In this document: positions 43,907-54,797 of the stretch, piece by piece
Position numbering within the stretch: the first letter of the stretch is position 1
Layout: every line of letters begins with the position of its first letter
Assembly: GCA_037783415.1 (NCBI GenBank)
Contig: JAZGTN010000037.1
Span: 7,023,001-7,087,000 of the forward strand
Length of the DNA stretch: 64,000 nt
Origin: Leptasterias polaris
Lineage: Eukaryota; Echinodermata; Asteroidea; Forcipulatida; Asteriidae
Direction of reading: 5' to 3'
Made by a program: the position numbers and the translations under genes
Notes under the pieces: model-generated
What the model saw: the letters and a program-made list of their open reading frames with translations, nothing else
Databases searched by the model: none
What the model was told of the DNA's origin: nothing

Positions 43907-44443
43907 GGAAAGTCACTGGTTTTCGGAAGGGTAAAAATCATGTCCATATTCTGTTGTCGATGAACACACTATAACCATGGAGGTAGAATTAGAACCAACT
44001 TGCGATTATTTCGTCGTATTCGTGGAGGTCGGGATGTGATAACAATGAAATCGATTAATGCTTCGTCAGGGATCCTCGTGTGTAGTCATAATGAAGGCAA
44101 TCTAAATAAGCAACGTGGGATCTACAAATGCTATAGGCCTATTCCCTTTTATTTTGACTATTATATCAGACGGGAATAAGCACCCTGGTTGGAGGATTGG
44201 TTCTGGTGTGAGCTTTATAACCATTGAACTTTTAGATTGACTTAATCAATTCGTTCCAAGAACTGTAACCAGTCACGTAACTTGTCTGTAAAGACCAACT
44301 GCCTCGACTGAGTATAGAGTTATGGATCGGCTGTTTATAGTTCTTGCCGTGTGGTTATATGTATAGTTCAGATCTAGCCGGTGTGGCCTATAAAATAGGA
44401 CATCTATTCTGAAGTGCTTCTCTCCATCTCGGAGGATATAAAT
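43907..44443. other. Unassigned sequence
   Basis: No ORF or repeat structure was recognised. Confidence 0.35.
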
Positions 44444-44791
44444 AATAATAATAACTAGTTCTTATATAGCGCATTTCACAATAACGGTCTCAATGCGCTT
44501 TACATTAGTGCCCTGGTCATTGGGCCAATAACATTCCTTTAATATTTCTCAGCTCCCTGGGGAGTATGCAGCCCGGGCTGCCGTGATGGCGCTCCGAAGG
44601 CTTTTTCAAACACAATATCAACCTCTACCCTTGCAGGTACCCATTTATACCCCTGGGTGAAGAGAAGCAATTATAGCAAAGTGTCTTGCTCAAGGACACA
44701 AGCGTCATGACCGGGACTCGAACCCACACCCCGATGACTAAACCACCAGAACTTGAATCCGATGCTCTTAACCACTTGGCCGACACCCTAC
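44444..44791 (-). mobile_element. Full-length tRNA-derived SINE with LINE-like tail
   Basis: On the minus strand it opens 'ggtgtcggccaagtggttaa' (A-box region), with 'ggattcaagttctggtggtt' and a B box GTGGGTTCGAGTCCC (44711-44725 on plus). It continues 'cttgtgtccttgagcaagac' and 'ccaggggtataaatgggtac', and ends GCGCTATATAAGAACTAG followed by an ATT repeat. The head is tRNA-Leu/Ser-like. The end matches the tails of the LINEs at 2.2 and 17.3 kb, as expected if a LINE moves this SINE. Confidence 0.8.
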
Positions 44792-46920
44792 AAGATATAA
44801 GGTAGTGTGTCTACTTGAAGGACAGGCAAACTCAACATGTTGGTCTACCTGTATTTTATCAAAGAACAAATCTGTGATGGCCCTATAACCAAATGTCCTT
44901 CACATGACAAACTCTGACTGCGTGCCAAATTCCATGCCTGTATCATCAAAGTACACAACCCCATCACCTACCGGCGGACTAATAAGCGTATTGTGACAAA
45001 CCGGTACACATCTACACACGACCCCAAAGTGTATTCGTCTTTGTCAATTTGAAAACTCTAGACGAGATGGAAAATTGTCTTGAGTAAAAACACAACCCAC
45101 TTCTAAATCACAGATAGATTAGAAATAAATTGCAATAAATAAAGCAGGAAATTAAGCCAAATTCCATGAAAGTTTCCGACCAAACCCCCTGACTGACATC
45201 GATAAGGGAGGCTTAAATTCACAAGCTGCGGGACACCACTCCCGTATAGTCAAATATTGTTTGAAAATGATCGCGAAAGAGACAGTCCACACGGATAGAT
45301 CGACTCCAGTTCCATCAGGCATTCCTTAATTATGCCGTTGATCAAATATCAGCTTAAGTAAGATTACTTCAAGTGCATTGACAGGGTACAGAATTATCTT
45401 ACGAATTAAGTTGTTATGTGCTCTAGATTTTGTTTTCAGAGAAAAGTCGCAACATCTTTCAAGTAATAAAGTATTTCCTGCGGGCTGTGGATGAAATTGA
45501 TGATGTTTTTTATTTGACATAATTCATGAGTTAAAAATAGACTTAACTATGTTTCACTTGACCCGAACATGTTAGTAGTAGTTGGAAAATCCCAGTTTGC
45601 CAAAGTGTGGTAGTCCTGTGTACATAGAAAACATTAAAAACATTTACATTCTGGACGATTAGTCATTATGTCGCAGACGTCCCTTTTACCATGTTACGCA
45701 ATTGGCAAGTCACTGACCTCAACGGTGACTGATCCCATTAAAAAACTACATGCATTTTATTCGGTGTTAAAAAGAAAGATCTACGCTTGAACACAATTTT
45801 ACCGTGAACCATCGTGCAGGGGTTTCGGTTAAGGCAAGGTCCAGGAATGTTCTTCGCTTGGTGTTTGCTTTTTACAACCAATAATTGGCTTATTTAACAT
45901 GCTTTGACATTCTCTGGGATTAGAAAGCACGTCAGTTTTTGCTCCGTAGAAGTCATGCTTGGAGCTCAGATATCATCGCCTTTGCGCGTCACGGGAAGGA
46001 GGCGAGAAAAAATTATTCTGTAGTCCCCCCCCCCCCCCCCCCGCCCTTTCAACGCCTGTACCCTTCGTGTCACCGGTTTGCTACCGCGGATCAAAGCGTA
46101 TCACGAATGAAGAGATTGATTCTGTGTTTCGTTCCTCATTCCTGGATTAGGTTCCAGGAATCGCCAATTAATTTATTTCACAAGGTCTGATCAATGTTGT
46201 GTGTGTGTGTGTGTATTGGGGGGATTTAAGACGGCAACGCTGTCCAATGACGTCATGCTTCAAATTTTAATGTGAGGTTGATATTTGTACTTTCCCCAAC
46301 TTTCATGAGGACTCTATCTATTGGATAATTAGTGCATCACAAAACTCTATTTGGCCTTGGAGTCCCTTTTTAAGATGACATCGATATGCATCTTGGACAT
46401 AATGTAAACTGAAACAAAGCCACATATTAACAACATTCGAATCAATTAAATCAACTCGATAAAATAGAATAAGTCAGTAAACAAATAATATAATCATTTC
46501 AAACAAACCCGGTTCCGTAGCCAAGTCCAAAGGTATCCAGATGTAGCATCGTTCGGACCAATGTCGTCCCCGCCATGCCTAATTAGAATGTGTCTCGACG
46601 GCCTCTCCCACCCCCACCCCCCGTATCGCCGCAGCGTTTTAGCTTATTCGTGAATCCATGGCAGCTGCTAGCACGTTCAGGATTTAATATTTAGAAAAAG
46701 TACATCCGCATCATTATTTTAAAGACATACTTTACCTCACCGTGGGCTGCCATCTTGGAAGACGATTCCAGATCAGACAGGCTTACCATGTGGAGATAAG
46801 GACAGCATAGGGGAGTGGGTGACAAAAGGAATAAAATTACGCATCTTCAAAGAATGCGTGTTCCTATTCATTCTTGTAAAAGTGTCATTAAAATAGCCGG
46901 CACAGTTGCACATTTATCTA
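44792..46920. other. Unassigned sequence with poly-C and GT tracts
   Basis: There are 18 C at 46025-46042 and a TG repeat at 46198-46214. The ORF pair at 45939-46190 runs through the C tract and is a by-product. No gene was recognised. Confidence 0.4.
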
Positions 46921-47236
46921 CTTTGTTTGTCAGCAGCAGAGTGTGGGTTCGAATCCTGGTCTTGACACGTGTGCCCTTGAGCAGGCACTTAACCCACTGA
47001 TTGCTTCGTTGGGAAGGTGGTGCATTTTCTCTACCAGCCAGGCTCCTAGTGGATGATGCCCATGCCTACTCCCTTACGAACTGTGAAGGGGTAACCCTGT
47101 TTCAGCCCCAGGAGTAGTGCCCTGGTGGCAGTTGATTTGGTTCAATAGCCAACAACAAAGTGTAGCCCTCACCTTGAAGTTGCCGCCCGTGGCCTTGTAA
47201 TGTTAGGCGATTTCTCATAAAAAAAAAATAAAAACA
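46921..47236 (+). mobile_element. tRNA-derived SINE, copy with A-rich tail
   Basis: It contains 'cagcagcagagtgtgggttc' with B box GGTTCGAATCC (46946-46956). Then come 'cttgacacgtgtgcccttga' and a long body with 'ggcagttgatttggttcaat', ending in 'ataaaaaaaaaataaaaac'. The tRNA-like A-box half is missing or decayed on the left. Confidence 0.65.
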
Positions 47237-49257
47237 TTGTGAAATGATACAGAAATTAAAATTTTTGATTGTGATGGACTTTAGAGAAGAGACGAAACTG
47301 TAGAGTCTAAAACAGCGGCTAAACTAAGGTAAATTTTAGGGGGGGGGCACGAGGGGTGCGCCAATTTCCTTTCTTAAGTAAACCCCTGCAGTGAGGGCCG
47401 CTGACGGCACAAGCTGACACTATTTCCATCGTCTTAACCACATCATACACTATGGTCAGCTTGCCATGATAACCTAAGCCTGGCAAGCTTCACGTCTTTA
47501 CAAAAGAGCCACATGGCCTGGACTGCCTTCAGACACGATTTGTACAAAGCCTATGTGGAGGCAGACAAATCTTACATATGGATATTGCACTGTTATGATT
47601 TTTATAAACTTTTAAAACTTATTCAGCTGTTACTTTTAATTTTTGAACTTTGTGTGGACATCATAAAACGAAATTTAAAATTCCCCATAATAATCAGTGC
47701 AGTATCTTGCCTGCCAGAGAGGCCCTATAGAATGTACATAGTTACTCTTTTTGTAAACAAATGATACATGGTCTATATCAGTCGATCACAACATGGGACA
47801 AAGTATCGTTGGACCTTGAATGTAAACGGGAGGTTACATTCATTACTCAGTTTCATTTACAAGGAAATAACGATTCATATACACCATTCACACACCGCAC
47901 ACCTTCAGATCTAAATTAACTAGAGTGTTTCCCAAAGCGCTTGCTAATTGTTATTCTTTACAGTAGACCTGCCGTGCATTTCAATCTCAATTCAACGTAT
48001 CGTGTGCCCACAGGGTTCCACCTTTGGCCCACATAAGGGTATTTCTTTTCACGTATGCCTTTACGCACATTTTTCGCGGCTGCAAGCAACATTACATTGT
48101 GCATCGAGTGTGCATATAACTGCTGGCGAGTGGGTCACGGTTAGGTTACGTTAATTAGACAGTGTCAAAGAAGGGGGAAAAACATATGGGGATCCAGTTT
48201 CTTTAGACTGAGTCATTGGGTGCAATGATTTAATGCAAACGACCAGGAAGACGAGGCGAAAAGAATGCTGCAGATGGAGGATAATCGAGACTGGAAGATG
48301 AAGACATCATGACAAAAAGGAAGTGGGGGAATCGCACATCATCCTTCCATCCGTCAGAAATGAGCAAATTTATTCAGACATCTCTCAAGAGAGGACCTGC
48401 ATCCAGACGGTCTATATGCAATGGCCTCATTTTCCTCGAATTGAAACACTTAGTGACTATTTCCATCCCATTTACTTCCTTGCGGGATGTTGTTTTAAGG
48501 ACGATGTATTGGACGTCCACAGAGAGAAAAGGGAAGAGAAGGGTGCTGGCCTAATTCGCCCGAAAAGTAAATGAGTTAAAAAGCCTTCGGTTAATCATGT
48601 CTCCTTCACAGTTGGTTAGTAGGTGGCAAATTTGTCTCCTCTGGTGTTATTCTAATATTATTTCTTTGGCCTGGGGCTCAAGTCGGGCTTTTGCGGGGAT
48701 ACATTATCATTAGCGCGGCCACATTAGGTAAGGAAGACCGATTTCCTCGGATACAAAAAGTGAATGAATAACTTTGGCTTTTAGAGCGTGAAGGTTTGGA
48801 GGACAATTCTGTTAATAACTTCTTCTACTCTTCAGTATCATCCCTGGTTACACAAGCAGTTTTAGTAAAATTATGATTTTGTTTATGTTCATGTGAGTAA
48901 ATGAAGAGTTCATTTGGGTTGTCAAACAACGACGTTCCTCTTTACAGAGACGCCATCTTTGCTTCTTCATAACGAGTACGAGTGATCAAACCGAGGCCAA
49001 CTGGAGTAGTCTGGCGCATTTTGGCTGTTATGTAATGCTCATTAGAAATATTAAGACGAGGAAATACGCAGGCGTGCAAGTATACCAATATTGATACCAA
49101 ACAATGGCCATCTCATTATCTCTCCATCTAAATTAATGTACCCCAAACCAAGGCTGAAGGGGAAAATAACATGGTACACTTTATTGGAAAGTCTGGACAT
49201 AACTCAACCATAACAGTGAAGTACACGATAATAATTATCAAGAAGGTCTTCTACCAG
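47237..49257. other. Unassigned sequence
   Basis: The ORFs at 47513-47764 (83 residues, hydrophobic, leucine/isoleucine-rich) and 48309-48574 have no recognised domain. No repeat ends were identified. Confidence 0.35.
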
Positions 49258-49430
49258 GCTTCAATTTCATAAAGCTGATAGGCTAGTCACACTACAATTT
49301 GCTAAGCACAGAGAAAAATGCTTAAAATAACAGGTTAACTGCCAAAGCATCAAATGGTTTACAATATTGCAGCTGGTATCCTTCTCATCATTGGCTTGGT
49401 TAGAGAAACTTGTTAAGCCTTGTTTTTTGT
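49258..49430. mobile_element. AGCTGCTTAAGCAG-type MITE, diverged copy
   Basis: The words 'caatttcataaagctgatag', 'gctaagcacagagaaaaatg' and 'gcagctggtatccttctcat' keep the order of the family at 7.9 and 50.1 kb. The ends are decayed. Confidence 0.4.
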
Positions 49431-49492
49431 TTTTTGCTTGAACACTGAGCTTTGTAAGATTTGACTAAGGTGGGTACAGCTCATATAGGGAG

Positions 49493-49538
49493 AGAAAGCA
49501 GAGTGACGGCCTCATAAGCAGAGTGACGGCCTCATAAG
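49493..49538. repeat. Tandem duplication, 2 x 21 bp
   Basis: The unit AGCAGAGTGACGGCCTCATA plus A occurs twice in direct succession, without change. Confidence 0.9.
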
Positions 49539-50127
49539 ATTCGTGAAACAAAACATTCTATACTAGATTTGTAAGCCAAATTGTGACATGCGGGCTGTTG
49601 ACTTTCTACTTGAGGTATTTTGGATGACCGAGGCCCTAAAAATTGTCCTATTTGCCGAGAGGTGTATGGACATCTCGGATGTTTAGAAAATTACACCGGT
49701 GTAAGGGTGTTTTTAATACGGGATATAATAACTTGACGGTCCTTGGGACAACCAATGTCAAATTGAGCAGAGGATAAAAGTTAAGGAATCAATGAACAAT
49801 AGTTGTCCATTTACTCTAAAGGTTGTAAGACTTCTAAGTATTTAAACAGTTTATTAAATGTCTAGCATTTTGAAGTGTTACGCTGTGGGAGTAATATTTA
49901 TTGGGCACACAAAGGGCCCAAGAGACATTCATTTCCGTTTAATTATCACAAAATGCCCAGACATTGCTAATATTGAAATAAAAATGAAAGAGAAAATTTA
50001 GTTTTTTGTTCTAGAAATTGGGATACTATTATATCAACATACGACATCGGAAAATGTCATATGTGGCCATGACCTTTACTTTGACACCTTTATGTGAATA
50101 GAAGTAGGTTAAACTTTTGCCGTTTGC
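49539..50127. other. Unassigned AT-rich sequence
   Basis: No ORF or repeat structure was recognised. Confidence 0.35.
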
Positions 50128-50318
50128 GGCCGCTATGAAGGGTTAAGCACACAAAGTAGCTGAGCACAATAAAACCATGCTCACCAGTAAAAGGTTACCA
50201 GCCAAAATAGCATTCCTTATGAACCAGTTACGACAGGTATCCTGCTTATTTTTTCTTAGCAAAAATATTTCTAAGCATTATTTGCTGCTTATGAGAAGCT
50301 CCATGAAATGGGGCCCTG
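50128..50318. mobile_element. AGCTGCTTAAGCAG-type MITE, copy 2
   Basis: It contains 'ggttaagcacacaaagtagc', 'gagcacaataaaaccatgct' and 'gacaggtatcctgcttattt', and ends 'gaagctccatgaaatggggc'. The right end matches the inverted left end of the copy at 7.93 kb. The left end is approximate. Confidence 0.55.
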
Positions 50319-50339
50319 ATCGGTTGCTGTGAAACTCCA

Positions 50340-50719
50340 TTAAAGGGAATGTATACGTTTGGTAATTACTCTTAAAATTAATGGCAATAAAAACTTACTT
50401 GGTTACAAAGGTACAGCGGCTTTCGATAGTACAAAGCATCTTGAGAATCTTTTCACTTCAAAGTAATGTGGTTATGGAAAAATATATGTTAGGTTATATG
50501 CCCCCAAATTTGAATCTGAGAAGCGTTTTTGTCAGAAACGTTTCTCAGATTGTGTGTTCCTATAGGGATTATTCTTCCTGCGTGGACATATTCGCTCCGG
50601 TTTTTCGGCGATATCTCAAAAACGCAACCACCTTTTGAAGTTAGTTTTACTGAATATATCTGCATTGGAATTTAAACAATCGAACGGTTCCAAAAAGCAA
50701 AGGTATACTTTGCCTTTAA
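50340..50719. mobile_element. TTAA-bounded MITE, subfamily A, copy 2
   Basis: It begins TTAAAGGGAATGTATACG with TTTGGTAATTACTC and ends 'aaaggtatactttgccttta' plus A. The termini are TTAA on both sides. The words 'ggtaattactc' and 'aaaaacttacttggtta' align with the copy at 13.2 kb. A central palindrome 'gagaagcgtttttgtcagaa' and 'acgtttctcag' marks the middle. Confidence 0.7.
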
Positions 50720-51620
50720 GGACGTTGTTGATCTCTCCATGTTGAGACAAGCAGCGGGGAAGACCCAGGCCTTTTCCTCTGCACTTTGTCCGGATTAATC
50801 CTGATGTCAACCTCGTAACCCGCTGTTCAACAGAGTAAGGCTCCCAGCCTAAACATTGTCTTAGCAGATGATTCATATCTATGAGCTGTAAATCAACAAA
50901 GTAAAGGCCGACTAAGCCTCGGATCTGTTGATGAAGACGTACGTACGTGTAACCTTACCTTGGGGGTGTAAAGAGGCTGAAGACGACCGGGCCGATCGAC
51001 GACTTTGCCCGGGAGTGTTTGGAAAGGGCAATCGCCTCTTTTGTAAATGTCGTTAGGTTTTCACAAAAAAGTAATTGCTGCATGAGGATTATATGCAATG
51101 AGTCCAAGAGTTGGTTAATGGATATGGAAAGTGCACTACGCAAGTTCAGTTGTACAGTGTAGAAGACATGTTTGGATCATGGTGTATCTGGTGGATCCAA
51201 CTTTTGAATGACCCTTGCCTTAATGGTTTGCTTTGTTTTGTTTTTGTTTTGTTTTGGGGGGTGGTGGGTTTTTTCCCTCTCTCTCTCTTTCTCTCATTAA
51301 AATCACTCTTCATTGGTGTTCTCTCTTTACGTACTCCTTCGGGCTTTTGGTCTGCATTAATATTTAATAGGCCTAGATGTAAATTTTTTATATAATAATA
51401 TAGGCCTATATATAATTTTTTTTTTTGCATTTATATTATTTTTATTTTCAATCTTTGACTTTAGTTCTAAGCAGATAACCTACAAAAAGGAATAACATAA
51501 ATGAACAAAACAACATCAACAAAACCAACGAAAACAAATCTGTACACTTACTGCAGGTTTTACCCCGGTATAAACCTTCATGACGTGAATAATGCACGTA
51601 TGCGTCGTTGAGCGATTCCA
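50720..51620. other. Unassigned sequence
   Basis: Complementary ORFs of 94 residues occupy 51111-51430 on opposite strands over a CT-rich, low-complexity patch. No domains were recognised. Confidence 0.35.
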
Positions 51621-52335
51621 ATAGACTGTGCAAGTCTCGCGCACATTCGAACTTCCGGGACCATAGTGGTCCCAACCAAATGGAGTTTTACGTTGGCAAA
51701 ATTTTGTTTGGTCAATTATTTTAGTTTAATGTAGAAAATATTAATAACCTAGAAAATTATACATGTTGTTGGGAATGTAATACTAAGTGATAACAAAATA
51801 TGAAAGTAAAACCAATCCAACAATATAACGAAGAAAACCCGAGAATTAAACTTGACCTCAGCTTCCGGTTATTGCAAAAAATTAAGAATTTTGTGCTCGC
51901 CTCCGGTCATAAAACTTATGTAAAAGCTTGTTTTGGATACGCGATTATAATCGCCAGATGCTGTAATTGCAAAGCGAACCCTTTTCATTGCAGTATATGG
52001 TTGTTGGGGCGTCAGCATCCTCTTTAAACTGCGATACGGGTCAATTTTAAACCAGTTTGACCATCACAAATCCGCGTAAGGGGTGTCTAAAAAGTTAACG
52101 TCAAGAAAGCATCCTTGTCCAAGAGTTTTAATTATTTTTCAATAATAATTAGCACACCTTTGTGTATTTTTAAAAAAAGCTAATACAAATTTCATCAAAT
52201 TGTAATTATTTATTTTTGTTGTTCAGATTTAGTCATGAGATATAATTTAAAACAAAGATTTTATTTCAGAAATAAAAATGTTCTTCGTTTGACGTGTTTT
52301 CTCGTTCGGATACGCGCGAGACTTGCACAGTCTAT
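51621..52335 (+). mobile_element. ~715-bp TIR element, copy B
   Basis: Ends AGACTGTGCAAGTCTCGCGC and GCGCGAGACTTGCACAGTCT are near-perfect inverted repeats of at least 20 bp. The element is the reverse complement of 5722-6436. A plus-strand frame at 51800-52027 (75 residues) shares its last ~55 residues with copy A (LLQKIKNFVLASGHKTYVKA, CCNCKANPFHCS). The frame has four cysteines in its last third but matches no transposase that I know. Copies A and B show only scattered differences. Confidence 0.75.
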
Positions 52336-54028
52336 TCCCAGTGCGCAGCAGTAGGTTCCACTCCCCCCCCCCCCCCCCCCCCCCCCCGTTTGGTTGCATG
52401 GAATGGAACGGTGTAAGGTCTAAGGAGATAATTATACGGTGGCTACTGAAGGCCACTACACCTCTCTAAACTGTTCAAATCAAACGATATGTAACACATA
52501 TGTTTTAGCTTTGTCCACAGAATTCGGTTTTTGATTTCTTTAAGTGGTATTATTTTAGGTTATGATCTCCGGTCTCTCTCTCTCTCTAAAGAATGGCACC
52601 TGGGAATTGTACCCTCGCAATCGGTGAAATAAAATCCATCTCTTTTAAAGAACGCTTGAAAACCACAAGGCAACGCTTAGTGATTGTTCACTGGTGCTAA
52701 AGAAGCGACGGTCCACAGCGATCGATCAACCCCGTGAAAGGAGCGCATAATATGCCGAGCATTTAGGTCACGTTAATCGAGTAACGAAGTTCAAGATTGA
52801 GCGGGGCTGTCCCTAGCGTCCGGTCTGGCCGGGCAACGGGGCATGAACTCCCGAGGCTGGGCTGAGGGGCTTGCGGTCGGCCTGGTGAAGAGACCTGAAG
52901 AGACCGAGGACAAACAGGAGAGATTTACTCCCCATGTGTTTGCAAATAACTCCTCTGGGAAACTACCCGAATTAGATGACCAACTCGACTCGTAAAAATA
53001 TTCAACACATCATTTTTTACGGTTTGCTCAAAATGGTTGGTATTTTAACCAGCAGTTTGGGCGAATTAGGAAGACACTGTTTGAAAATGTCAAAAATGTT
53101 GTCAGCACGTGTGGGCTTGTATTTTACAAACAGTGGATAGCCTGACAAGGTTGGTTGGCTCGGATGACGTTCACTACACGGTCAAGGCAAGTTTTGCCCC
53201 TCGAGCGAGGGAACTTTTTGGCGCAATGTACCGCCGGTATGACCGCTGTCAGTACATGCTCACAGACTTTTTCCATAGGATAATAGGGTTTTGTTTTTAT
53301 CAACGATTTGGTTTTACCTAAGTATGTTGTTTACTTATCCAAGTATTGCCTAGGTAAATTAAAGCTGATTTGTTTGCTTAGTTAGTTAAGTTTGATAATT
53401 TAGTTTCACCTACCATTGGCAATATTTGACACAAATGATGTTAGTATAGTTTGTTCCTACACCCTCCTAACCAAATCACTGATCCGTGTTGATTGACACC
53501 CCCTCTATGACGTGTGGCATGGTCCAGCTAAGGATATCATGGCCAGTGTGCACTCGTGGTTAAGGCAATGTAAATAATAACATAAGCTCGCGCTGACTGC
53601 GGCCCTCGCTGCTTATGTATACCACCGGTGCCGTTGAGGCAACTCATCCATTGCGACAAGGACAACACATATTGCATTTCAGGTTTTCAATCTGAGACGG
53701 AGTACCAAACTACAAAAAGAAATGGAATTGATGTATTTAAAAGGAAACATTTCAAAAAGTAATCAAACAAACATTTTGGAAAGTTTTTTTCTAATGAAGG
53801 TTTTACTATCTTCACACAGATGAAGTTCTTGCCTTCAAACGCGCTAGCAAAACTGAGTGGTGAATTAAAACAATATTGTTTGTCCCGAAAAAGCATTAGC
53901 CTCGTTCACCTGTTTAAGTTTTTTTGATAACCCATGAGCGGGTCAAAGGTCATGTTTGCTGCATTAGTATATGAACGGAAGCGTTTAGGCAGCATCTTTA
54001 AATATTTGCAACTTAGGTTACAATCTAA
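52336..54028. other. Unassigned sequence with a 25-nt poly-C tract
   Basis: The longest homopolymer of the window, 25 C at 52363-52387, lies just outside the TIR element. A TC repeat lies at 52573-52588. ORFs of 69-70 residues have no domain. Confidence 0.45.
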
Positions 54029-54316
54029 ACATTCCCGGGTCAGAATGAACCCGAATTCTGGGTCCAATGGGTCCTGATCCATTTATAGGTCAGATTGACC
54101 CATTTCGGTGTCAGGTTGACCGATTTCTGGGTCAGGCTGACCCATTTCTGTGTCAGGCTGACCCGGAAACTGGTTTTCAAAAATTGATTTTAAGCTCGAA
54201 TTCTGCGTCAGTTTGATCCGTATCTGGGTCACTATGACACAGACTCCAGGTTATGCTGACCCAGAAATGGGACAAGGAATCCGGGTCAAATCTGACCCAG
54301 GGGGTCTTAGAGTGTA
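54029..54316. mobile_element. GGGTCA-family MITE, copy 2
   Basis: The right end reads 'ggggtcttagagtgta', matching the TIR of the copy at 58.8 kb. The left terminus is decayed. The interior is built from GGGTCA/TGACCC words. Two are perfect inverted repeats with 3-bp spacing: GGTCAGATTGACC at 54088-54100 and GGTCAGGCTGACC at 54130-54142. Other spaced pairs are one base off. Confidence 0.65.
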
Positions 54317-54418
54317 CGACATACTAAAACCATCTCAATGAGAGAATACATATTTGAAAACTTTTACTATCAATAGATGCAATAGCTGGGCCCCTGCCAT
54401 AGTCACATGCGTTAATAT

Positions 54419-54797
54419 TCAGGGTCGTTGGTAGGCACCAGGTGGAAATGCTGCCAGAGGGAAGAGGGAATCTCCCAGGCAACCGCCAGCATACCTGCAG
54501 AAGCGCTGCTGCTCCCCAGCGCTAGGGGTTGCTTTAAGCAAAGCAGGCAAGGTTTGAAATAAGAGTTTGCCTTCTCCTAGGTGGGCTGCCTCCCATGGCT
54601 TACGAGCCCCACCTGCCCGGCATTGGGGATTATGCAGGTACAACTATTGATTGTGCATGTATCAGCTCTTATAAACATGTTGCTTTCCAAGTCGTGCCGA
54701 AAACAAAGTCCACAAGCTCTTCAGTGGGATTTGAACCAACGACCCCCTATTTGGCCTCTAGGAGACCATCGATCGTTATATCCGGTGACAAGAGGCC
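54419..54797 (-). mobile_element. SINE-like repeat with a tRNA-like B box
   Basis: On the minus strand GGGTCGTTGGTTCAAATCCC (B box) is preceded by 'ggtctcctagaggccaaata'. It is followed by a long GC-richer body with 'ggagattccctcttccctct' and 'cagcatttccacctggtgcc'. I recognise no family and the A box is unclear. The two plus-strand ORFs across it are probably by-products. Confidence 0.4.

Noticed and set aside
47513..47764. 83-residue hydrophobic ORF as a membrane protein
   Set aside because: AT-rich DNA readily yields Leu/Ile-rich frames. There is no signal peptide pattern, splice context or repeat-independent support.
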